Origin: Gambelia wislizenii
Taxonomy: Eukaryota > Chordata > Lepidosauria > Squamata > Crotaphytidae
Assembly: GCA_030847615.1 (NCBI GenBank)
Contig: JAUMIR010000004.1
Coordinates: 187,118,501 to 187,182,500, forward strand
Direction of reading: 5' to 3'
DNA length: 64,000 bases
A program made the translations under genes and the position numbers. Under the pieces are notes generated by a model. The model worked only from the letters and a program-made list of their open reading frames with translations. It was not told the DNA's origin and made no database searches. Shown one piece after another: positions 49,746 through 60,756 of this stretch. Positions within the stretch are counted from its first letter, which is position 1, and each line of letters begins with the position of its first letter.

Positions 49746-50734
49746 CTTCCTGTCCATTTTAACTCTCCCACCCCAAATATTGCAATGTTTATACATTCCA
49801 TTTCTTATTTTACTATGTCTAGCTTCTCACATTCCATGTTCCTATAAATGTGTTGTAAACCTTTATCATGGCTTCTGCGCAGTACTAACAAGTGTTATCT
49901 GTGGTGCCAGTGCTTTTGTCTCAGAAATACTCCACCAGAATCAACACCCACTCCCACTGCCCAGTAGCTGCTTGGCACATTTAGTCTGTCAACAAGAGCC
50001 TGTCTGACATGGGAGACCCTGTTAGCAGCACTGTTGCCATCAGCATAACCTCTTGCCTCACAGGAGCATGCAGTCCCATCACCATGGAAAGGTAGTGCCA
50101 GTGATGAGCAGAAACACAACCTGAATGTATTACCGGTATTTTCTTGTTCTTCAGAAATAAAGTGGAGCAGCAGGGGGCAGCAAAGGGTAAGGTAGAAATG
50201 TTATACTTTGACATGTTTGCTGCATAATATGCATAGCTAACAGAACACAAGATTGGAAGTAGCAATTGATAGCATGAAAGTTAGGACCCAAGTAAGGATG
50301 ATGTGGCAATTTGGTCCTTGTTAGGGCCCAGAAAACAGTTTGCCATGCATTTGTACAATTCTGTCAACATAACTGATGATTTGCATACAGTATTAAAGAA
50401 AACAATGACAATCGATAGACAAACAGGAGGGTGCTGTTTTGATTATTCCCTGTGTGAGCTTCCCAAAGTCATTTGCAAACAAAAAGCTGGACTTGGTGGG
50501 CCTTTGGTCCTATTCAGCATGGCTCTTTTGTACATGATCATGTGAACTCTGCACCTGGAGTCTGGTGTAGAACAGCATCGATTTGCCACCTGACAAACTA
50601 TTTTGGGAGGTAGGACTAGATATGTAAAATTTCCAGAAATTTTGAAGTCGTGGGGAACCACTGAAATTTTTGGGAAAATTGGAGGGAAATGTCATATTTG
50701 AATCCTTTATAGACTAAAAACCACTTTGTTGTTT
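49746..50734. other. Intergenic stretch, nothing recognised
   Basis: No gene or repeat that I can support. Confidence 0.55.
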
Positions 50735-51480
50735 GTTATCATGATGTCTGTGAATCACACAATTTGGTATTCTGCACCTGCACAGAGCAGAATAGCATTC
50801 CCACCAAAAATCACCATAGTACCTTTTTGTCCACTGCGCTAGCAGCACCTCTATAGGAACATCCTATGGCTTCCAAGTTTTTCTGACTAGCTTTTTCCTT
50901 TGTGGTTTTTAACTTCAGTTATTCCTTTGGCTTGGTCTTCTGAGATTTTTGGCTTCAACTTGGCTTGTCTTTGGTTTTCGGCTCTGCTTTTATCATCTGA
51001 CTCAGTATCTGGTGTTTCCCGGCGTTGACCTTAGCTTTTTTTGCTTTCAACCCATCTTTGTCTCTGATCTCAAAGATTGATTGGAGAGTATGTCCTCTTC
51101 TTTATTTAAATGCTACCTCACCTGTGGTGCCAAGATTCCTGGCTGAGATGGGCACTCAAAGTACCTTCTGTGTTTGTGTGAGGCCCACCATGTGGGTTCT
51201 TGTACTCATTGTAAGGCATTTATACTACAAATGAGAAGGAACAGGGAGTCGAGGCTTAAGACCCTACTCTATGAATGGGCACTTCTTCCACCTTCGTCTG
51301 TCCATATCCCACCCAAAGACATCAGGGCTGGTTCATGAATCCCAAGCCAAATTGGGATCAGTTCCTTTGGCTTAGTCTACTTCTGCTTGACATTCGTCAA
51401 AATGAGCTCTGCCCAAATCCGAGGCGTCAGTGCATTTGCCAAGGCAACCTAGGTACCATGAATCACCTTCGGTATTGAGA
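50735..51480 (+). mobile_element. DIRS relic E (left repeat and gag start only)
   Basis: GTCTGTGAATCACACAATTTGG, CTGCACCTGCACAGAGCA and CACCAAAAATCACC at 50745-50815 follow the left repeat of C/D. ATG 51090 opens a gag start: MSSSLFKCYLTCGAKIPG, a stop, then DGHSKYLLCLCEAHH and CTHCKAF to about 51270. Everything downstream is lost. It has decayed more than C or D. Confidence 0.78.
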
Positions 51481-51529
51481 CCTTTGGGAAAGGTCAGCAA
51501 GCCAGATCCCCAATAATTATTCCTTCTGT

Positions 51530-51740
51530 TCCTTTGTTGTTGTTATTTGTCTTCAGGTCATTTCTGACTTATAGTGATCCCAAGGTGAACCTATTGCAGG
51601 GTTTTCATGGCAAGATTTGTTCAGAGGGGGGTTGCCATTGCTGTCTTCTTAGGCTGAGAGAGTATGACTTTCCCAGGATCATGGCCAAGCGGAGATTCAA
51701 ACCTTGGCCTCCCAGAGTCCTAGTCCTCGAGCCTGAATAC
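51530..51740 (-). repeat. tRNA-derived SINE, second family
   Basis: It starts TTGTTGTTGTTATTTGTCTTC (3' end of the SINE) and contains GGTCATTTCTGACTTATAGTG. On the minus strand a B-box-like GGTTTGAATCTCC sits at about 51690-51702. The A-box end is worn. A fragment of the same family is at 1381-1470. Confidence 0.65.
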
Positions 51741-52900
51741 CCTGAAGGCACCAGATCCCAGCTGGTCTTGGAAGCTAAGCAGTATCAAGGTAGATTATTC
51801 CTTGAATGGGGGACTGCCAAGGAATACGAGGTGCTGTAGTCTAATTTCAGAGGAGGGCAATGGCAAACCACTTCTGAGTATGCCTTCCCTAAGAAGCTCC
51901 TGTGAAATTCATGGATCCACCAAACGTTGACAAGTGAATTGAAGCACATGTGTGTGTCCATGCACACACATTATTACACATAAATGAAGACACAAATTGA
52001 GAAGGAGAGGCAGGATGATGGAGTTGCAGGAAGAAATTCCCAGTATAAGAATGGGTAAGAGGCTGGATTCATTTGGTAGTGCAGGAAACCTTCAGAAGGC
52101 TTGGGATGACAGAGCTGAAAGAGTGAAGGAGGATGAAGGCAGGCATGTGTTGGATCTAAATGCCAACTTCTGGATGTCGCAAGAGAACTGAATACCAGAC
52201 CTTAGTGTAATAATTCACCCACATTTTGCCTCAAGGCCAGTTGCTTCTTATACTGTCAGATTGACAGGCTTAAACAAAGCATGAATGTAGAAAGAGGCTG
52301 CCTCAAAGAGATCAAACTCTGTGGAGACTTGGATAAGCATTTTGGAAGAATTTATAAGACTTTGTCTGCCTGAGTTGGCACTTTAGCAGCAGCCATAATA
52401 CAGGACATGGGTCTGTCATAATATGCTGCACCTTTAGCTTCACCTTTCACAGTTCAGAGCCTATTTGGCCCATTATGATAAATTCTAAAGCAAACAGTTT
52501 TCAAGCTAAGTTGTAGGGAACCTCAAAAGTTGGTTAATGGTTCTTTAATAAGAGGATCTGTTATAGCAGATGTTTCCCAATTCATTTTCTGCCTACTAAT
52601 GACCTTCCCTGACAACACACAGTCATAAGCAGTGCTAAATGTGAACATGCTAAATTCACATGGGGTACCAATAAGGCCAGTGTCCCTTGTGAACTGTGCA
52701 CACTCTTATTGTTGTTGTCTGTATTATTATACTCAGTATTGTTGCTATTTTTATAATTATTCAACCACACAACTAGCCCACCACTAGCCCAGAATAATGT
52801 ATAATACCAATACAGTTAAAACATGGAGTGCAAGGAATACAAAGGATCCTTTCCCCAATACAATTAATTTTGTGAGTGGCATTAAAATGAAAGAGCAGTA
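51741..52900. other. Intergenic stretch, nothing recognised
   Basis: No supported gene; short AT-rich repeats only. Confidence 0.55.
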
Positions 52901-53483
52901 TGACTATCTATCTATCCATCCATCCACCCATCCATCTATTATCCTCCCTTTCCCCAGAACTAGGACTCAAGGCAGCTTACTAGATTAAAACAGATACAGG
53001 AAAAACAAGTACAGATAAAAACTTATAAGAGGTTGTTGTTAAAACGCAATCAAACTATGCCATTTAAACAGTAATTAAATACTTAAACCCATCAGTCTTT
53101 TAAAAATGGAACTAGTACAGCATAAGTTTATTTAAAAGCCCTTTCATAAAGCAGTCAGTTACAAAAAATCCTGCTAGTATAAACACATCTCTGCCATCTG
53201 GCAAAAGGACAGTAGGGTAAGAGCCAGCATAGCCTCCCTTGAAAGGCGTTCCAGAGCCTGGGGGCTGCCAACGAAGAAAGCTTTCTCACTAAAAGTGCCT
53301 GAGAAGGTGGTAAAGACTGAGAGAAGGGCCTCTTCCTGAGATTTCAGAGCCTTGTATGGGATAATACAGTTCTTCAGATAGCCTGGATCCAGGCTGTGTA
53401 GGACTTCACAAGTTGTAAGTAGTAAGTAACCAGTATTCTCTGGGATGGAAGAGGAATCCAAGGACAGATGGGAACACATTCCA
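52901..53483 (-). repeat. LINE-like 3' UTR repeat with tetranucleotide tail
   Basis: (ATCT)n(ATCC)n at 52905-52940 is followed by CCCAGAACTAGGACTCAAGGCAGC and A-rich sequence, then GCGTTCCAGAGCCTGGGGGC and GAAAGCTTTCTCACTAAAAG. The same order occurs at 63255-63700. The family is not identified. It is cut by DIRS element G at about 53484. Confidence 0.6.
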
Positions 53484-53806
53484 CACCATCACTGCCCAGG
53501 GCATAGGCTCATGCAGATTTGAAGATTGCCTTTGTTCTCTCCCTCTTCGGATTTCCCTGAGGCCAGTCTAACTTCCTGCCTAAGCCCAGAGCAGAGTTCA
53601 GAACTTCATCTCCTTATGTTTCTTGATTCTCTGTGTTTTTTCCCAACTTCTCTAGCACATTGATTGTTCTCTCTATAGATTTGCCTTTCCTAATTCTTTA
53701 CCCTCTATTTTTTAAAAAAAATACCTCGTGTGTCTCTTACCTTCCTTTTCATCTTGTTAGTCTTCTTTGCTTCCCTCCCTGCCCCACCCCGAGATCTGAG
53801 TTTGCC

Positions 53807-55870
53807 ATGGCGCAGGGAGGGAAGAAAGACCAGGGAAAGAAGAAGCAGCTTTCTAAGGAAGCCCACAGGGAGAAAAGAGCCCTGGAGCAGCCAGGCCATT
53901 TAGAGACGACCTGCGGCCATCCAGTCTGCACCCAGATGGTACTAAGCCCCAGAACTGCTCAGGGAGCAATCTATGGGCCTCTGGCAACCCGACTGTCGAG
54001 TCGAGGACCTAAAGCCACTCTGAGAGCACGTTAATAGCCGCTGGATCCGTGGAGGGGACACTGCCTCACAAGAGCCGCCAGGAGGACGAAAGGGGCTCAA
54101 AGAGACCAACGGAATGAGCGAGCTCCAGACAGCAGCTCTCCAGGACTGACCCAGCCTCTGCCATGGCAGCCCAGCCAATGCTGCTGATGAGCTCATGCCA
54201 CATGCCTCTTGCATCGTTGGCTCCCGAGCATCACAGAACGGAGTTACTGGGTGACAGAGGGGGTGGGCCTGCAGATCTACAGGTCATGGTTCCCAGACTT
54301 CTTCCCCCCCCCCCAGTTGACTGCCATGGCAATGTGCAGCTCGCCATGGTGCATGTGCAGCCCCCCCCCCCGACAAGAGGTAGTTATGGTGAAAGGGGAT
54401 ATGGATGGTGATGAGCCTCCTTGGAGGATGCATGTATCAGCAGCACTCCCGGACTGGATAAAGAGCAGCCTATCTGGACGGCCTTGCAGCTCTTGTCTAG
54501 TGCCCTCCTGCCAGAGCAGGATCAACCCTTGCCATCACAGGGAGCAGTGACCTTGCCTCAGTTTCCCCATAGCAACCAAGGGGCGCAGGGGGACAAGGCA
54601 ATTCTTCCCATGGAGGGGCCCCATTTTTCCTGCTCATTCAGGGGACCCTAGGTCTTCAGAAATGCCCATCACATCCATTGGAGTGCTTATAGTGGGTCCT
54701 CTCATGCCACCTGGTGGCCGGAAAAGGAGAAGAAATGCAGCATCTCCCCATTCATTGGATGCCTCAGATTACGAATCAAACAATGAGGCCCTATGTCCCA
54801 GAATATCAGAGATAACTACGGTCTGGATGAAGAGGACATACAAAATAAAACTGACAAAGAGGAGGGAGAGTGGTCCGACTCAGAGCCAAATGAGCCAGAC
54901 CCTTTGGATAGGCTTTTCCATGGGGACAATTATGCGCCATTGCTCTCCAAAGTGACCTCTATCCTGGGTTTCCCTTTGAGCACCAGCCAGGCTGACTCAG
55001 CGGGGGGGGGGCTATGCAACAATTGAATGATGAGTAGCATCAGTTTTCTGTCCCCCAAAGGTGCAGAAGAAAGAGTTTCCTTTTCCTCCATTGTTCACCC
55101 AACTGATTAATAAGGAGTGGGAAAAGCCTGTACAAGGGAAGAGGGGAAGCATGACCGTGCAGAGGTTCTATGCACCCAACAAGCAGACCCTCGATTTTCT
55201 CAAGGTGCCTGCAGTCGACAAACTGGTGGCTTCCCTTTTTACTAATCTTCTAGCGCCTAAGGAAGGAGAGGGATTCCTCAAGGACCCCAATGAGAAGAGG
55301 GCCGATGCAGCCCTGAGGAAGGCACACGAGGCTTCTGCCTTAGGGGTTCGAGTGTCAGTCTCATCCTCCCTCTTCACCAGAGCAGGCATTCTCTGGGTAG
55401 AGGCTCTCCTGAACAAACAACAGCTGTGCCACAGGACCTTAACAAGATTTATAAGACATTCCAGTTCATTGCCAACACCTCACAGGACTCTAATACCGTT
55501 CTTGGCACGATCCATTGGTGCAACGGCCGTGGCAAGGCACTGGGAGGTAGACGTGCACTCTAGAACCAACCTTTCCACCACCTTTCTCTAAGGGAGCAAG
55601 TTGTTCAGAGACGAGGCGCTCAAGGACATCCTGGTGGAAACCAAGGATAAGAAACAAGCTATGCCCACTACATCCAAGTGTGGGGACAGAAAGGACTTCA
55701 GATGCCCTTTTCGGCCACCCTCCTCCTCCTTTCATTCCTCAAGACCTTTCACCAGACAGCAGGGCTTTCATAACTTCCGTCCTGCTTGGGCCAGATCCAA
55801 TTATACAATCAGACAGGTGCTATCATCTCAGTTCTCAACAAACCGGAGGGGCGGATCCAGTCAGCAATTC
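53807..55870 (+). pseudogene. DIRS G gag-like region
   Basis: ATG 53807 starts MAQGGKKDQGKKKQLSKEAH; open to 54034, then broken frames including ISEITTVWMKRTYKIKL and NYGLDEEDIQNKTDKEEGEW (54802). 55061-55591 is a 176-codon frame with FPPLFTQLINKEWEKPVQGK, LDFLKVPAVDKLVASLFTNL and IGATAVARHWEVDVHS. 55601-55870 has LKDILVETKDKKQAMPTT and a basic, Phe/Ser/Arg-rich end. Best view of the B/G gag. Confidence 0.8.
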
Positions 55871-56835
55871 TGACTCCCAGTCAACTCTGATGGGGGGCAG
55901 GCTCCCCCTGTTCCAGGAAGAATGGTTGCACTCTATGACAGACAAATGGGTGTTGTCTACCATAGCGCTAGGATACCGCATAGAGCTCAACATGATCCCC
56001 AGGAACAGGTTCTACCCTGCCCCAACCCCCAAGAATCCGCAGAGGACGGCCCTACACCTCGCAGCCATCCAACACCTTCTCAGCATCAAAGCAATAGAAG
56101 AGGTCCCGACACAGCAGCATTTCTCTGGGGTGTACTCCTACTTCTTCCTGGTTCCCAAGAAGGATGGCAGCCCCAGGTCGATAATAGATCTAAAATACAT
56201 GAACTCTTGGATCACTACAGGTGTTTCCGCATGGAGACCCTGACTTCAATACAGGGAGCCCTTCAATATGGGGACTTCGTAGTGTCACTTCCTAGTGTCA
56301 CTCGACCTGTCAGAAGCTTATCTTCATGTGAAGATCAATGACAAAAACAGGCATTTTCTCTGATTCGTCTTCGGGAACCAGCACTTTCAATTCAGAGCCC
56401 TTCCCTTCGGCCTGGCCTCTGCACCCAGGGTGTTCACCAAGGTCCTGGTACCCTTGATAGCTCTCTTCCGACAGCAGGGCATCCACCTCTATCCATACTT
56501 GGACGACATCCTCCTGAGAGCATCCTCCCTTGAGAAGGTGAAAAAGTACCTACAGACAACAATACACTCTACAAAGACATGGGTTCATTGTAAACCTCAA
56601 AAAGAGTCAGCTGGTACCAAACCAGACAATTACACATCTTGGGACCTGGATGGACACTAGAAGTGGCAAGATCTTCCTCTCCGCAGAGAGACAGGCAGTC
56701 CTCATAGAGGAAGCGCGGAGGATATGGTCCCAGAAGTTAGTCCCATTGACCCTAAACAGGTTACTACGGCTTATGATCTCTGCAATCCAGGTGGTCCCGT
56801 GGTCTTGGTTTCACTCCAGACCCCTACAGACATAA
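55871..56835 (+). pseudogene. DIRS G reverse transcriptase; YLDD intact, frameshifted
   Basis: MGGRLPLFQEEWLHSMTDKW (55889) begins the DIRS RT; IEEVPTQQHFSGVYSYFFLV, PKKDGSPRSIIDLKYMNSW to 56210. Frames then shift; a short local duplication, GTGTCACTTCCTA at 56281-56293, contributes. LFRQQGIHLYPYLDDILLRA at about 56465-56520 retains YLDD. The tail continues to 56835 (VVPWSWFHSRPLQT). Confidence 0.85.
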
Positions 56836-56883
56836 TCTTTTGGGTTTCCAACAGCAGATTGCATCGGAATAGTATCTCCTGCT

Positions 56884-57110
56884 ATGAATCCCATCTCAGG
56901 TCAGAGATTCCCTAGCGTGGTGGACAAGGAGAAAGAATATCTCCAAGGATACCCCTTCACCCAGTCGCACCAAGTCTTGATCATGTCAGACGCGAGCCTG
57001 ACAAGCTGGGGGGAGCATTGCAACAGCCAGATGGTACATGGCCTCTGGGATCCACAAGAAGTGAAACACAGCATAAACTGGCTGGAGCTGAGGGCAGCCA
57101 GACTGTTGTA
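56884..57110 (+). pseudogene. DIRS G RNase H, truncated
   Basis: VLIMSDASLTSWGEHCNSQ supplies the first Asp (about 56975-57030); NWLELRAARLL is the Glu motif, and then sequence similarity ends. The rest of RNase H and the whole YR are missing. Confidence 0.82.
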
Positions 57111-57788
57111 ACAAGGGAGTCATGTGTTTTCTATAACTTGTCCAATATTGGCCTGCAGTTCGTTGCACCAACTGACTTTTGGAAATTTATGAAACTTCCA
57201 GGTTGGTCATCCACCAGGTGGCCAAAGCTGCCTCTGTCACATAACCAGGGCTGAAGCCAGACTGAAATGGATCTAGATAATCTATCTCATCCAGAGTGCA
57301 GGGAGAAGAGCTTTTTCAGCAAACCCTGTACAACTGTGTCTGTTAGGCACATTGGAATTTTCTCTTCTTGTAAAGAAGCAGTGACTCTTTAACCCTTTCC
57401 ACCAGAATTTTTAGATATAATTTAAAGTCATTACTGCCCATCTAAAACAGTATGAGGAAGAACCAATTTCACTTCCTTCAGGAGGGAGTTCCATATTTTG
57501 AATGGTGTTACCCAAAGGTCTTGTTTCAAGTGTCCACCAGCTTAGCCTCTATAGGTCATGGTACGGTACATAACAGGCTCTTCAACATTCTTTTATTGTC
57601 TGGCAGGTATTCCTTAGCAGGCAACTTGATGTGGAATGGATTCTTGTAGACAGGAAGTCAGGGCGGGGGTGGGAATTGCTCAGAAGAAGATTCTGGCCCA
57701 AAGTCTTCCCATCTCAGTGGTGTGCTGCTCATTATATAGCTACAAAGACAAGCAGCAGTGGACAATTTAATTAGTGAAAGGCCTATTA
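57111..57788. other. Old repeat-like sequence between G and the copia element
   Basis: CATAACCAGGGCTGAAGCCAGACTGAAATGG and neighbours look like an old dispersed repeat, but I cannot name the family. No gene seen. Confidence 0.4.
57784..57788. repeat. Copia target-site duplication, left copy (TATTA)
   Basis: Identical to 63047-63051. Confidence 0.85.
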
Positions 57789-57914
57789 TGTCAAGAGTTA
57801 GAAACTAAACTCCATTATAAAATGGCCGAACAACTGCAGAATCATGCTGAGTCATAATGGCTTACTCCATGAACTACCAAGTCATGCCCAGTCAGGCCAC
57901 TAGAGGGCAATGTC

Positions 57915-57953
<39 letters not shown>

Positions 57954-58190
57954 AGCTAGTCCAAAGCTTACTCTCTTGTGAATGCTGATGCCTGGTGAAG
58001 CAGTTTCTCCTTCAATTGTAAATGTGTGTGTGTGTGTATTGCAACCATTTGACTTTGAAGATAAAAGTGCCTCCTGCTTATTTGGACGTCACTCTGTGTA
58101 TGAGTATACTTGGGAACAGGTTGCTACTAAGTCTGCTGAGATAGTTTTTTGGCTTCTGCCGGGGATTGAGTGTCCTATCATCCCCTGACA
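57789..58190 (+). repeat. Copia 5' LTR (402 bp)
   Basis: Shares AACTCCATTATAAAATGGCC, AGTCAGGCCACTAGAGGGCA, GAATGCTGATGCCTGGTGAA and GACTTTGAAGATAAAAGTGC with the 3' LTR. It contains a (TG)n run at 57920-57950. Several substitutions separate the LTRs, so the insertion is not recent. Confidence 0.92.
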
Positions 58191-58192
58191 GT

Positions 58193-58207
58193 GGTTATGG
58201 GCCCAGC
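58193..58207 (+). promoter_or_regulatory. Copia primer-binding site, half-tRNA (initiator Met) type
   Basis: GGTTATGGGCCCAGC, two bases after the 5' LTR, is complementary over 15 bases to the anticodon arm of vertebrate initiator tRNA-Met (GCTGGGCCCATAACC), not to its 3' CCA end. Drosophila copia primes from the 5' half of this tRNA in the same way. Confidence 0.85.
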
Positions 58208-58407
58208 TGATTAATCTCAGATTAGATAAGGTGCACCCTGAAAAGCTCCCAGAATCCTTTTTGTTTTGAGTGTTTTTGACTAGTTGGCTGTTAAACAGTT
58301 ATGTTCCAGCCAGGCTCTGTGTTAGAGCTATCTTCAAGCAGCCTTGAAGAGCTGCCAGCTGTTTGTGTTTCATAGCTGGAGATATTTTTTTTTATTCACA
58401 TGGCACA

Positions 58408-58989
58408 ATGGCAGATACTAGGCAAGTTTGTTTTGAGAAATTGGCTGATGGAAATTATTCAGCATGGAGTTTATACATGGTGGGTTTATTAATTAAGGAC
58501 AATTTGTGGCACGTTTTGGAGAATGAAAGTATGATCCCAGAGGGTTCAGAAGATGAAATAGCAGTGTTCAGACTAGGAGTCCAGAAGGCTAGAGCTGCAA
58601 TTCTCTTATCACTCAGCCCCTCCCAGTTAATACATGCGGCCCCTGCAAAGACAGCCTTTCAGCTTTGGACAGGTTTGAAAATGGTTCATCAGAATTCATC
58701 CTGCCTCTCAAATATGATATGGGCTAAGAGACTTTATAAAACAAAGCTGTCTAGTGTAGGCTGTGTGAAAGCCCATTTGGAGGAAATGAGGCATCTTTTT
58801 CAAGAGGTGGCCAATAGAGGGGTGGACATTCCAGAAGCCCATAAGTGTTTTATTTTATTGAGCAGTTTGCCAAAGGAATGGGATTTCCTAATGTACATTC
58901 TGCAGACCACCAGGGAGAGTGATTTGTCTGTAGACCTGGTAGCTGGGCGTATTTTGGAAGAGGTCCAATGCAAGCAATTTGATTCCTAG
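58408..58989 (+). pseudogene. Copia gag, 5' part, ends at premature TAG
   Basis: ATG 58408: MADTRQVCFEKLADGNYSAW then YMVGLLIKDNLW, the UBN2-like gag of copia elements; AKRLYKTKLSSVGCVKAHLE and FILLSSLPKEWDFL follow. TAG at 58987-58989 interrupts the frame, which continues through 59487. The gag-pol polyprotein is normally single in this group. Confidence 0.9.
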
Positions 58990-59487
58990 ACGGAGGGGAA
59001 TAAACAGCCACAAATTACCAGACGCAATCGGGAGAGCACTGAAACACACTCAGAGGCATCTGATGTGAAGGAGGGAGCCTGCAGCTATGTGAAACGCTGT
59101 TTCAGATGCAAGAATCCTGGACATTTTAAGAAGGACTGTAAGATGCCTGCACTGGATAGGAGGGGTGACACAGATACAGGGCAAAGAAGGAGTGCATCCT
59201 CTCAGGCTGCAAACCATGCCTTCATAGCAAAGCACCATCCTGATGGTACTGAAGGAAGAATCTGGTTACTTGATAGTGGGGCAACACACAACATGGTGAA
59301 TGATTTAAAGTTGTTAAGCAATGTTAAAAATGCTCCCGTAACCAATATTATACTTACAGATGGTTCTCCCAGCAAGGTGCAAAAAATGGGCACTGCATAT
59401 GTGCCATCTTTTAGCAAAGATTTTGAAAATGTGTTATGTGTTAGCAAACTGGAAGATTGTATATTGAGTGTCCCAAATGACTACTGA
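58990..59487 (+). pseudogene. Copia gag zinc knuckle and protease
   Basis: Same frame as gag after the stop. CFRCKNPGHFKKDC (59098-59139) is a CCHC zinc knuckle of the nucleocapsid. WLLDSGATHNMVND (59266) is the aspartic protease with the DSGA active site, later LCVSKLEDCILSVPN. A 1-bp loss near 59474 shifts the frame into 59468-59821. Confidence 0.92.
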
Positions 59488-60756
59488 TGGTTATAAAGTG
59501 ATATCTGAGGGAAAACAATGTACAATAACAGAAAAGCATAACATGAATAATGTCTGTGCAAAAGGGATAAAGAAACATGGGTTGTATTACATGTTGCCTA
59601 AAGGGAAGGTGGCAAATGTGAATCCTTCAGACAGTGTACCCCTAGATGATAAGTGTGTTCATTACTACTATAGGTTAATGGGCCATGCTAGTTACAAAGA
59701 GTTAAAGAAGCTAGCAAAAGTTTGCCCTGGTCTAAGCATGAAACACTGCCCAAGATTCTTAGAATGTGCTATGTGCAGGAAAGTTAAGGTGAAGGCTTTC
59801 CCTATTGCCAAAAAGACCTAATGTGCTACCAAGAGACCCTTTGAAGTTGTCCATGCTGATTTGGCAGGCCCCTATAAGCTCACTGAAGGGGGTAACCACT
59901 ATTTATTTTTGATAGTGGACAGACACACTAGGTACACCTACGTATACTTACTGAAGGAGAAAAGTCAGGCTGCAGACAGGTTCCATGAGTGGGTGAATGC
60001 AGTGGAATGCAAATTTCCTTCTCATAAGGTTTCCAGTCTAGTGATGGATAGGGGAGGGGAATTCTTATCCAACAGTCTGCAGCCCTGGATGCGTAGGAGG
60101 GGCATTAAATACAAGACCACAAACCCAGTGTCTCCAGGGATGGATGGGCTTGCAGAAAGGAAAATTGGGATGTTGAAGTACATGATGGAGTGCATGATGG
60201 AAGATGCACAAGCCCCAGCTGGGCTGTGGGGGGAGGCAGTGAAGACTGCTGCTTACCTTTTAAATAGACTGTGGACGTCTAGCATCAACCAGACCCCATA
60301 TTGTCTATTGTATGGTAGAGCACCAAACCTCAAGCACCTGAGGGTTTTTGGACAATATGCAAATGTACTGATTCACCTGAGCCTAAGGAAGCCTGGGCAG
60401 CCTAAAACCAGGAGGCTGTGTTCCCTAGGCTATGAGGGTAATAAGTACATGTTTTTTCTCCATCCTGGAAAAATTACATTCTCCAGGAGTGCAAACTTTG
60501 AAATGCACTCAGGGTGGGACAGATTGCATTGCAATCAGGAGGTGTTTGTTCCCTTGGGGAGGGATGTATTAACAACTCCCCAAAGTCCCACAAATGGAGG
60601 GGTGGTAATGCCTGATGGTGAAGGGGAGGTACAGGAAGAAAAGCCTGACACTTCACATGCCACTCCAACACACACACCACACAAACAAGTATTGAGCCTG
60701 ACACAGGGAGAGAGAGCAACAGCAGTGCAAGTGAGGATGAGTCAGGCAGAACTAGG
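59468..60756 (+). pseudogene. Copia integrase (one in-frame stop)
   Basis: The zinc-binding part has HYYYRLMGHASYKELKKLAK then CAMCRKVKVKAFP (HHCC). TAA at 59819-59821 interrupts. The catalytic core follows: EVVHADLAGPYKL (Asp), SLVMDRGGEFLSN (Asp), GLAERKIGMLKYMME (Glu), so the DDE triad is intact. NLKHLRVFGQYANV is the conserved copia C-terminal block. The frame diverges from the RT frame at about 60700-60756. Confidence 0.92.

Larger units (their letters stand above)
53484..57110 (+). mobile_element. DIRS retrotransposon G, 3'-truncated relative of B
   Basis: The left repeat remnant (GGCTCATGCAGATTTGAAGA, GAGGCCAGTCTAACTTCCTG) parallels B's 26160-26260. Gag, RT and the beginning of RNase H follow with B-like sequence. 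The element stops abruptly in RNase H at about 57110; YR, ICR and right repeat are missing. It is less decayed than B in gag and RT, and supplies the empty-site reference for the insertion of C. Confidence 0.85.
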
